From: Streptomyces omiyaensis
GTDB lineage: Bacteria; Actinomycetota; Actinomycetes; Streptomycetales; Streptomycetaceae
Direction of reading: 5' to 3'
Length of the DNA stretch: 64,000 nt
NCBI RefSeq assembly: GCF_014650895.1
Contig: NZ_BMVV01000011.1
Coordinates: forward strand, 172,712 to 236,711
The notes beneath the pieces were generated by a model, which saw only the letters and a list, made by a program, of their open reading frames with translations, ran no database searches and was not told the origin of the DNA. A program made the translations under genes and the position numbers. Shown one piece after another: positions 1 to 6,555 of this stretch. Numbering within the stretch: position 1 is the first letter of the stretch; every line of letters begins with the position of its first letter.

Positions 1-175
1 ATACAAGCTCGACTTCAGCAAGTACACCTGCCTCGGCAACTACATCAAGAACAACTTCACCTACATCGGCGTGCGGGGCGACGGCGCCCCGCAGTGGAAG
101 TCCGGGGCCGGCAACATCTACGCCGACGAGGGCAACCACTGGGACGTGACCTTCTACAACTGCGGCGGCTGCTGA
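1..175 (+). CDS. C-terminal end of a secreted Cys-containing protein (partial)
   Basis: The reading frame is open from the window edge (first full codon at position 2) to a TGA at 173-175, giving about 57 residues. The tail is rich in Tyr, Asn, Gly and Trp, has a Cys near the start and ends in a Cys-Gly-Gly-Cys motif. This composition is typical of small extracellular Streptomyces proteins held by disulfides and unlike a cytoplasmic enzyme. The start and any signal peptide lie outside the window. I do not recognise the family and assign no function. A strong terminator hairpin about 150 bp downstream fits the end of this transcript. Confidence 0.6.
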   Translation, partial: YKLDFSKYTCLGNYIKNNFTYIGVRGDGAPQWKSGAGNIYADEGNHWDVTFYNCGGC

Positions 176-322
176 CCGCCCGCCCCGCACCTTCGGTGAC
201 CCTGCGACGGGTCGCCGGCCTCCAGAGCCGGTGCGGCGCCCCTTCCGCCCGGCGAACCACGTCGCCCGGCAGACAGCGGCACCGGCTCCGGAGGCGTCGG
301 GAGCCACACGTGCCTCGGGGCC

Positions 323-356
323 GGCACCGGGTCCTCGTTGCCGAGGACCCGGTGCC
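323..356 (+). terminator. Perfect 15-bp stem-loop, probable terminator
   Basis: A perfect inverted repeat has arms at 323-337 and 342-356 (beginning ggcaccggg) and a 4-nt loop ttgc. No T-run follows, which is usual for Streptomyces terminators. It separates the partial gene at the left edge from the mini-ORF/amidase pair. Nothing else is visible in 176-449 apart from the ribosome binding site at 441-445. Confidence 0.7.
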
Positions 357-449
357 TGGCCGCACGTGACCGCCTGCACGAGGAATCCGACCGCGCGCCA
401 CTCCCGCACCCGAACAAGCCATCCTCACCTCACCTCACCTGGAGGACCG

Positions 450-698
450 TTGCACCGAGAGACGCCTCGCCGCGCCGTGCTGTTCGCGGCAGTCGGCAGT
501 GCACTCGCCCTGCCCGCCGTTCACTCTGGAACCGCGCATGCTTCCGCCCTTCTCCCGGCAGAGGGGCGCGGACGATCCGCCGTGACGAACCCCCGTGATC
601 CCGCCGCGGTCTACCGCGGCGACGCCGCACGGAGCGCGCACGCCGAACCGTTGAACGCCGCCGTCGGCTGTGCCGTGGATCGTGGAGGACGGAACTGA
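450..698 (+). CDS. Short secreted leader ORF coupled to the amidase
   Basis: A TTG start at 450 follows a good ribosome binding site (ggagg at 441-445, 4-nt spacer). The 82-residue product begins with basic residues, then a hydrophobic stretch and an Ala-x-Ala-like end (residues 1 to about 32), i.e. an apparent export signal. The remaining 50 residues are hydrophilic and match nothing I know. The TGA overlaps the ATG of the amidase by one base, so the two are translationally coupled. The amidase itself has no signal peptide. Either this is a separate small exported partner, or a frameshift has split a signal peptide from its enzyme. The frame has not been confirmed by any known homologue. Confidence 0.45.
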   Translation: MHRETPRRAVLFAAVGSALALPAVHSGTAHASALLPAEGRGRSAVTNPRDPAAVYRGDAARSAHAEPLNAAVGCAVDRGGRN

Positions 699-1438
699 TG
701 GCCACGTTCGTCACCCGCGCCCAATGGGGCGCCCGAGTGCCCCGGAGCGTCAGCGGCGACATCACCCCGGCCCAGGGCGGTGTGGTCGTCCATCACGTCG
801 ACGCCGTGAAGTCGGCCGCGGCCGACCACGCCGACTGTGCCGCCCAGGTAAGGGGCATCCAGAACTTCCACATGGACTCCAACGGCTGGTCGGACATCGC
901 CTACAGCCATCTCGCCTGCGTCCACGGCTACCTCTTCCAGGGGCGCGGCGAGAACGTCCGCACCGCCGCCCAGGGCACCACCCAGGGCAACGACGACTGG
1001 TACGCGGTGTGTGCGCTGACAGGTGGCACCAGCGGCAGCTACGACGTCATCACGGCCGGACTGATCGACGCCATCCGGTACGGCATCAACCGGCTGCGGA
1101 CGTCGGGCGGCGCCGCGCAAGCCGTCACGGGCCACCGCGACCACCATGCCACCAGCTGCCCGGGCAACCTGTACGACCGGGTCCTCAGCGGTGAGGTCAA
1201 CCCCGGTGGCGGCCCCCTGCCCTACCCCGGGGTCAGTTTCCGCCAGTCCCCGGCCACTGTGCACGCGAGCGTGGCGACCTGGCAGTACCGGATGAACAGC
1301 GCGCACGGTTATTCCCTCGCCGTGGACGGCCAGTACGGGCCAGGCTCCGACGCGGCCTGTCGCAGTCTCCAGTCGCGGAAGGGTCTGAGTGTCGACGGCG
1401 TGGTCGGGCCGGCCACCTGGAGCGCCACGTTCGCCTGA
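698..1438 (+). CDS. N-acetylmuramoyl-L-alanine amidase with peptidoglycan-binding domain
   Basis: The 246-residue protein has an N-terminal amidase_2/PGRP domain (residues 1 to about 165) opening with the typical TRAQWGAR motif. Zinc-binding positions are visible as VVHHVD near residue 31 and GHRDHHATSCPG near residue 147. A C-terminal peptidoglycan-binding_1 domain (about 180-246) ends in the usual VDGVVGPATW. It would cut the amide bond between MurNAc and the stem peptide. The start at 698 has a ribosome binding site (ggagg near 683) and matches the usual beginning of this Streptomyces family. No signal peptide is present, so export depends on the upstream ORF, a non-classical route or lysis. 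A hairpin follows the stop. Confidence 0.9.
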   Translation: MATFVTRAQWGARVPRSVSGDITPAQGGVVVHHVDAVKSAAADHADCAAQVRGIQNFHMDSNGWSDIAYSHLACVHGYLFQGRGENVRTAAQGTTQGNDDWYAVCALTGGTSGSYDVITAGLIDAIRYGINRLRTSGGAAQAVTGHRDHHATSCPGNLYDRVLSGEVNPGGGPLPYPGVSFRQSPATVHASVATWQYRMNSAHGYSLAVDGQYGPGSDAACRSLQSRKGLSVDGVVGPATWSATFA

Positions 1439-1441
1439 GCG

Positions 1442-1464
1442 GGGACGCCGATGGCCGGCGTCCC
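1442..1464 (+). terminator. Hairpin terminator after the amidase gene
   Basis: Arms gggacgccg (1442-1450) and cggcgtccc (1456-1464) surround a 5-nt loop immediately after the TGA. The gap between the convergent amidase and response regulator genes runs from 1439 to 1756. Apart from this hairpin I see only G+C-rich sequence without a credible gene. Confidence 0.6.
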
Positions 1465-1756
1465 GGGGCGCGTGCGGGAAGGAGGCCGGAAGTCGGGGGC
1501 GGGCCCGCCCCCGCTCTTCCGGACCCACGTGAACCCCCACGGCCGGTTCGAGCCGGATGTGCACTCACGTCTCGTCCCGACCACCGCTGCGGCGGGCGCG
1601 GTGCCCAGGCTCCGTGGCCGAGCTGCCTGTTCGACGGCAGACGTCGCCGTCGAGCAGGTGCTCTGCGGCCGGAGTCCTCGCGCGGCCACGCCGGCAGGTG
1701 CCGTGGCCTTCGAGACGGCTCGGTCGGCGGTGCTCCGATGATGCGGCCGGACCGCA

Positions 1757-2407
1757 TCAGGGGGTGAGGCCGGCGTCGCGGGCGAGGAGGGCGGCCTGGA
1801 CGCGGTTGGTGACGTCCAGGGCGGTGAGGATGCGGCTGACGTGTGCTTTGACGGTGCTCTCGCGCATGTGGAGGCGGGCGGCGATGTCGGCGTTGGTGTC
1901 CCCCTGGGCGAGCAGGGTCAGCACGTCGCGTTCGCGGGGGGTGAGGCGGTCCAGGCGGGTGCGCGCGGCGATGGCCTGCGGCCGGCCGACCTGGTGGTAG
2001 CGGTCGATGAGGCGGCGTGCGGCGCTGGGGTGCAGGAGGGCCGATCCGGCGGCGACCAGGTGCACGGCGCGCAGGATCTCGGCGGGGTCGGTGTCCTTGA
2101 GCAGGAAGCCGTCGGCGCCGGCGGCGAGGGCGTCGTAGACGTATTCGTCGAGGTCGAAGGTGGTCAGTGTGATCACCTTCGGCGGGTGCGGCAAGGCGCG
2201 CAGGCGGGCGGTCGCGGTGATGCCGTCCATGCGGGGCATGCGGACGTCGACCAGGGCAACGTCGATGCGGTGGGCGGTGGCCAGTTCGATGGCGTGCAGG
2301 CCGTCGGTGGCCTGGGCGACGACCTCGATGCCGTCGTCGCCTTCCAGGAGGTCGGTCAGGCCGAGGCGGACCAGGGCGTCGTCGTCGGCGATCATGACGC
2401 GGATCAT
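1757..2407 (-). CDS. NarL/LuxR-type response regulator
   Basis: The 216-residue protein has a receiver domain (residues 1-118) with the acidic pair in MIADDD and the phospho-acceptor Asp in ALVDVRMPRMDG (about residue 54). A LuxR-type helix-turn-helix follows (about 148-212, LTPRERDVLTLLAQG and STVKAHVSRIL). It is the transcriptional output of the adjacent sensor kinase; the two genes overlap by ATGA at 2404-2407, so they are co-translated. The ligand and regulon are unknown. An 8-bp inverted repeat in the divergent upstream region could be its binding site. Confidence 0.93.
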   Translation of the reverse strand: MIRVMIADDDALVRLGLTDLLEGDDGIEVVAQATDGLHAIELATAHRIDVALVDVRMPRMDGITATARLRALPHPPKVITLTTFDLDEYVYDALAAGADGFLLKDTDPAEILRAVHLVAAGSALLHPSAARRLIDRYHQVGRPQAIAARTRLDRLTPRERDVLTLLAQGDTNADIAARLHMRESTVKAHVSRILTALDVTNRVQAALLARDAGLTP

Positions 2408-3543
2408 GTGCGGGGGCCGTTCTGTTCGGTGCCGGCGGGGTGGGGGATGCGGGCGGCCAGCCGCCAGGTGCCGGCGCCGTGGGGCCCGGCGTGCAGGTCG
2501 CCGCCCAGGGCGGTGACCCGTTCGCCCAGTCCCACCAGGCCGAAGCCGGAATCGATCATGCCGGCGGCCGGTGTTCCGGCGGTGTTGGTGACCTCGACCA
2601 CGGTGGCGGGCGGGCCGTAGTCGAGACGGACGCGGACCGGCGCGCCCTGGGCGTGCTTGCGGGCGTTCGACAGGGCTTCCTGGACGATGCGGTAGGCGGC
2701 CAGCCGGTGGGCTGCCGGGGCCCGGCCGGAGTCCCCGCGCACCTGGATGTCGACCTGCTGTCCGGCGGTGCGGGCCTGTTCGACGAGTTCGTCCACCTCT
2801 CGCAGAGCGGGCGGTGGGGGGACCGCGGTCGGCTCGCCGGCGCGCAGTGCGCCCAGGACGTCACGCAGGTCCGCCAAGGCATCGGTGGAGGCCGTGCGCA
2901 GCAGGGCCAGCCGTTGGACGAGCGGTGGGGGCAGGTGGTCGGCCCGGGTGGTGAGCACTCCGGTGTGCAGGGCGATGAGGCTCAGGCGGTGGGCGAGCAC
3001 GTCGTGCATCTCGGCGGCGATCTGCGACCGCTCGGCCGCACGGGCCGCCTGCTCGCGCAGTTCCCGCTCGATCCGCAGGTGCTCGACCTGAGCGTGCAGG
3101 GCCTGCTCCAGACGGCGACGGCTGCCCAGCCACATCCCGCCGACGACGGCCAGCAGCAGGAACAGGCTGGAGCCGTACTGCTGCGGTGTCCACAGGGAGA
3201 CCGCCGGCTGGGTGACCGCGTTGGCGGCCAGAGCGATCACCGCGCAGCCCCCCGCGATCCGGGCACGGTGGTGCGCCGCGAGGTCGAAGAGGGCGAGCAG
3301 CAGCAGGGGCAGCATCGGCCACCCCCACACCGAGGCCGCCGCCGTCGCCAGGGCCGGTGCCACGGGCCACGGCACGCGGCGCACGAGCAGCGCCGCCCCG
3401 CACAGCAGAGCCGCCGCGGTCGGCAGCAGCAGATAGCGTCCGCCCGACGCGGGGGCGTTGTTCTGCGCGGCGGCCAGGGTCAGCAGGACCACCAGGCCCC
3501 CGCGCCCGTACGCCCTCCAGGAGGGCCGTTCTCTCCAGCTCAC
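2404..3543 (-). CDS. Sensor histidine kinase, NarL-partner type (HisKA_3)
   Basis: The 379-residue GTG-started protein has a hydrophobic N-terminal half with several predicted membrane segments (about residues 12-135). A dimerisation/phospho-acceptor helix follows with the His in EMHDVLAHRLS (about 180), and a HATPase domain ends in FGLVGLGERVTALGG (about 335-350). It autophosphorylates and passes phosphate to the regulator encoded just downstream. There is no large extracytoplasmic sensor domain, so the signal is probably sensed in or near the membrane, as in cell-envelope stress kinases. It is divergent from the methyltransferase gene. Confidence 0.93.
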   Translation of the reverse strand: MSWRERPSWRAYGRGGLVVLLTLAAAQNNAPASGGRYLLLPTAAALLCGAALLVRRVPWPVAPALATAAASVWGWPMLPLLLLALFDLAAHHRARIAGGCAVIALAANAVTQPAVSLWTPQQYGSSLFLLLAVVGGMWLGSRRRLEQALHAQVEHLRIERELREQAARAAERSQIAAEMHDVLAHRLSLIALHTGVLTTRADHLPPPLVQRLALLRTASTDALADLRDVLGALRAGEPTAVPPPPALREVDELVEQARTAGQQVDIQVRGDSGRAPAAHRLAAYRIVQEALSNARKHAQGAPVRVRLDYGPPATVVEVTNTAGTPAAGMIDSGFGLVGLGERVTALGGDLHAGPHGAGTWRLAARIPHPAGTEQNGPRT

Positions 3544-3599
3544 CCGTCAAAGACTAGGTGGGCCGCTGACGCGCCGGCTCCGCCCATCCGCCCGCCGCG

Positions 3600-3619
3600 C
3601 CCCCTACTTTCGTAGGGGG
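3600..3619. promoter_or_regulatory. Perfect 8-bp inverted repeat in the divergent promoter region
   Basis: Arms ccccctac (3600-3607) and gtaggggg (3612-3619) are separated by tttc. The repeat lies between the GTG of the kinase and the ATG of the methyltransferase, where promoters for both must be. Such a short-loop repeat in a 130-bp intergenic stretch is more likely an operator (for example for the NarL-type regulator) than a terminator. Regulation by that protein is inferred only from position. Confidence 0.45.
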
Positions 3620-3675
3620 ATACGGGCGCACATCGGCGGACTCCCCGGTCTGGGGCCCTCTCTAGCGTCGAATCC

Positions 3676-4407
3676 ATGGACCACTGGACCACTTCACACG
3701 ACCGTGTCCTCGCGCAGCGGCATGCCGAGGGCTGGATGTTCCTCATCGAGGCCGCCCGCGACCTGCGCACCACCGGTGCCGTGGCCCCCAGCGGCACGGG
3801 CCTGGCCCGTGCGCTCACCGATCCGCTGCGCGCCCGGGCGCCACGGCCCCTGTCCGTCCTGGAAGCCGGCGCCGGCACCGGAGCCGTCACCCGCGCCCTG
3901 ATCCCGCAGCTCGCCCCGGGCAGCCGCCTCCACGTCGTCGACGCCAACCCACGGTTCGCCGACAGGCTGCGCCACCTCGTTCACACCCACCCGCACCTCG
4001 CAGGAAGGCCCGGACAGGTCCGCGTCCACCAGGGCTACGTCGAGGAACTGGACGCCGACAGCCGCTACGACGTGATCGTCTCCGGTCTGCCGCTGACCAA
4101 CTTCACCCCCGACCGGGTTGAAGCGATCATGAACCGGTACCTGGACCTTCTCCATCCAGGCGGCACCCTCACCTACTTCGCGTACCTCGGTACCGGCACC
4201 GCGCGAAGCCTGCTGGCCAGCCGAGCGGAAACCCGCCGCCACCAGGAGGTCGAAGAGATCATGACCGGCTACCAGCGCCGTTACGCCACCGGCTGCTGGA
4301 CCGTGTGGGCCAACCTTCCGCCGGCCCGCGTCTGGCAGCTTCAGCGCCCCCCAGCCGACGCCCCTGCTCCGCAGGCCGGTCCCCCACGAGTGCAGGCCGA
4401 CCGGTGA
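3676..4407 (+). CDS. Class I SAM methyltransferase, PmtA-like (phospholipid N-methyltransferase type)
   Basis: The 243-residue protein has the SAM-binding motif I VLEAGAGTGAVTRALI (about residues 58-73), an acidic motif II HVVDANPRF (about 88-96) and the later motif YDVIVSGLPLTNF (about 133-145). The whole pattern, including the N-terminal basic/aromatic stretch, resembles bacterial phosphatidylethanolamine N-methyltransferases and related membrane-associated methyltransferases. The actual acceptor is not proven. The stop overlaps the GTG of a DedA-family membrane protein, so the two are co-translated. That fits a shared role at the membrane, possibly under the divergent two-component system. 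Confidence 0.75.
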   Translation: MDHWTTSHDRVLAQRHAEGWMFLIEAARDLRTTGAVAPSGTGLARALTDPLRARAPRPLSVLEAGAGTGAVTRALIPQLAPGSRLHVVDANPRFADRLRHLVHTHPHLAGRPGQVRVHQGYVEELDADSRYDVIVSGLPLTNFTPDRVEAIMNRYLDLLHPGGTLTYFAYLGTGTARSLLASRAETRRHQEVEEIMTGYQRRYATGCWTVWANLPPARVWQLQRPPADAPAPQAGPPRVQADR

Positions 4408-5153
4408 ACGTGCTGTCGACGGCCCTCGGCGAGGTCCCCGCCCCGGCCGCCTATCCGATCCTCGCCGCGGTCGTCCTTGCCGAGTCCCTCCTGCTGATCG
4501 GCGCGTTCGTCCCCACCCTCACCCTGCTGCTGACCGCCGGAGCACTCGCCCGCACCGGAGAGCTCCACCTGCTCCTCGTGATCGCCACCGCGACCGGCGC
4601 GGTGATCACCGGCGACTTCCTCGCCCACCGGACGGGACGCCTTCTCGGCCCCCGCCTGCGCACCGCAGGCATCGGCCGCCGCATCCCCGCAGCCACCTGG
4701 CAACGCGCCGTGACGCTCATGGCGCGACACGGCGGCCGGGCCCTGCTGATCACGCGGTTCATCCCTGTCGTCCGCACCCTCAGCCCCCACCTGGCCGGCG
4801 CCACCGGCCAGCCCTACCACCGCATAGCCCCCTTCAGCGCCCTTGCGGCACCCGTATGGGCGGCCGCCGAAGCAGGTGCCGGGTACGCGGCCGTCCCCTC
4901 CCTTCAGCACGCCCTCACCTTCGGGGTACCCGCCGTCGCAGCGCTGCTCGCTGCCGCAGCCGGAGCGGCACTGTGGAGGAAGAACCGCACCGGGCGACGC
5001 CCGGCGAGCCGGTCCGGCGTCGCTCAGCCGTCCACCGGTTCCCCCAGCGGCCCTTTGCCCGAGCATGATCGAAAATCGACCGCCGGGCCGCCGCCGGACC
5101 CGGTTTCGTTCTCGGAAACCGTTCTCACGCGAAATCGGCGTGGCCCCGTGTGA
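4404..5153 (+). CDS. DedA/SNARE-associated family membrane protein
   Basis: The GTG start at 4404 overlaps the TGA of the methyltransferase. The 249-residue protein has a membrane segment with the glutamate of AVVLAESLLLIGAF, a conserved GAVITGDF region and the family's typical RFIPVVRTLSPHLAG motif (about residues 120-135). Two C-terminal membrane helices follow, then a long polar tail. DedA proteins are implicated in lipid flipping and membrane-potential homeostasis, which suits a phospholipid-modifying neighbour. The tail after about residue 205 is atypical and its DNA includes a stem-loop (5101-5121), so the ancestral stop may have been earlier. Confidence 0.85.
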   Translation: MNVLSTALGEVPAPAAYPILAAVVLAESLLLIGAFVPTLTLLLTAGALARTGELHLLLVIATATGAVITGDFLAHRTGRLLGPRLRTAGIGRRIPAATWQRAVTLMARHGGRALLITRFIPVVRTLSPHLAGATGQPYHRIAPFSALAAPVWAAAEAGAGYAAVPSLQHALTFGVPAVAALLAAAAGAALWRKNRTGRRPASRSGVAQPSTGSPSGPLPEHDRKSTAGPPPDPVSFSETVLTRNRRGPV

Positions 5154-5431
5154 GACTTGCGCGGTGGGGAAATCCGGGCTCGTGGCGGGTCCTCAGCAGC
5201 TCTCCCCGACCGGCCGGTCGCACGCGGACGACGTCGAAGCGCACGCCCGCCCGAAGGGGGACGAACAGCCCTGATCGCCCTGCCGCTCGCGCGGCGGCGC
5301 TGCCGCCTCCGCCTCCCGCACCCGCCGCTTCACCAGGGCGCCCCGGCTGGACAAGGCACTGCGCGCACCCGCCCCGGCCGACCGGGCAACGGGGCGGGGA
5401 CCGCGGCGAGACGCCGATGTCCCCGCCCCCG

Positions 5432-6424
5432 TCAGACGGAGGCCCGCGCGACGAACTCGGCCTTCACCCGCACTGTCTTGTGGACCTTCCGTCCATCCAG
5501 GCGCTCGGTGAGCAGCTGAGCGGCGGCGCGTGCGACCTCGGCCGCCGGATAGCGGATGGTGGTCAGCCGGGGGCGCACCAGCGAGGCGAAGGAAGCGTCG
5601 TCGTGGCCGATCAGGGCTACGTCTCCCGGTATGTCGAAGCCCAGCTCATGTGCCTTCTCCATGGCTCCGACGGCGATCACGTCGTTGCCGCAGAAGAGCG
5701 CGTCGGGGCGGTGCCTGCGGCTCATGAGCTCGGCGAAGCCGGCCGCCCCCGCCTCCCTGGTGTGCTCGCCCCGGACGACCATGTCGTGGGGCAGCGCCAT
5801 GCCGAGCTGGAGCGCCAGGGCTCTGAGGTGTTCCAGGCGGGGATCGCCGCCCGTGGCGTCCCGGGGTCCGGCGATCATGGCTATGCGCCGTCGTTGTGCC
5901 GCGGCCACCTGCTCCAGGGCGCGCCGGGTGGCCGCACGGGCGTCGGGGGTCACCAGGTCCATCGGGCCGAAGGAGACGTCGGCGCTGACGACGACGGGTA
6001 TGCCGGCGTCCACGATGGGGGCGAAATCCCGCGGCTTGAGGCGGAAGGGGGTGATGATCACTCCGGCGAACCGCTGCTGCACGGCCTCGGCCAGGAGGGT
6101 CTGTTCCTCGTCCCGGCGTGCGCGGGTGTTGCAGACGACGACGTGCAGCCCTCGCTCGCGCAGTTCCTCCTGGAGCGTGGCCGCGAGCTGCGCGTAGAAG
6201 GGGTTGACGATGTCGGGCACGATCAGCGCCACCAGGCTGGACCTGCCGGTGCGCAGGCTGCGTGCCGTGACGTTGACGGTGAAGGACAGTTCGGCGATGG
6301 CCTCTTCCACCGCGGCCCGGGTCTCGGGTGCCACGGGCCGTTTTCCGGAAAGTACGTAGGAGACCGTCGCGGACGACACTCCGGCCGCACGGGCGACATC
6401 CGCCATGGTGACCCGCTCGCGCAC
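5432..6424 (-). CDS. LacI-family transcriptional regulator of the galactoside operon
   Basis: The 330-residue protein begins at GTG 6424, chosen because gggag lies 8 nt upstream; the frame stays open further but without a start signal. The N-terminal DNA-binding domain reads TMADVARAAGVSSATVSYVLSG (about 6-27, a typical LacI helix-turn-helix and hinge start). A periplasmic-binding-like sugar domain follows (about 60-330, LVALIVPDIVNPFYAQL, CGNDVIAVGAMEKA, IGHDDASFAS). It is the last gene of the galactosidase/transport block, 131 bp after the GH36 gene, and is the best candidate for binding the TAATCGATTA sites upstream of the operon. Galactose or a galactoside is the likely inducer. Confidence 0.9.
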   Translation of the reverse strand: MRERVTMADVARAAGVSSATVSYVLSGKRPVAPETRAAVEEAIAELSFTVNVTARSLRTGRSSLVALIVPDIVNPFYAQLAATLQEELRERGLHVVVCNTRARRDEEQTLLAEAVQQRFAGVIITPFRLKPRDFAPIVDAGIPVVVSADVSFGPMDLVTPDARAATRRALEQVAAAQRRRIAMIAGPRDATGGDPRLEHLRALALQLGMALPHDMVVRGEHTREAGAAGFAELMSRRHRPDALFCGNDVIAVGAMEKAHELGFDIPGDVALIGHDDASFASLVRPRLTTIRYPAAEVARAAAQLLTERLDGRKVHKTVRVKAEFVARASV

Positions 6425-6474
6425 AGCACACGCTCCCTTCTGCGGCCACCCTATGCCACCTCGGCTTCCGCCCC

Positions 6475-6484
6475 GGAACGTTCC
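6475..6484. promoter_or_regulatory. GGAACGTTCC palindrome before the LacI gene
   Basis: A perfect 10-bp palindrome with the central CG typical of LacI-family operators lies about 50 bp upstream of the regulator start, in the 131-bp gap after the GH36 gene. It may autoregulate the repressor. It differs from the TAATCGATTA motif at the operon head, so assignment is uncertain. Confidence 0.35.
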
Positions 6485-6555
6485 CGGACCAGGGCTCAGG
6501 GGCGCATCCGCGTGCCGGCGCCGGTCCGCCGTCGTGCCGGCGGTCCGGAGCAGCG

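Noticed and set aside
2440..3615. Long open frame on the plus strand opposite the sensor kinase
   Set aside because: It is the antisense shadow of the kinase gene, made of Gly/Gln/Arg-rich low-complexity sequence with no domain. High G+C keeps both strands open.
5101..5121. CGGTTTC/GAAACCG stem-loop as a LacI operator
   Set aside because: It is inside the 3' end of the DedA coding frame, has a 7-nt loop instead of adjacent half-sites, and lies far from any start.
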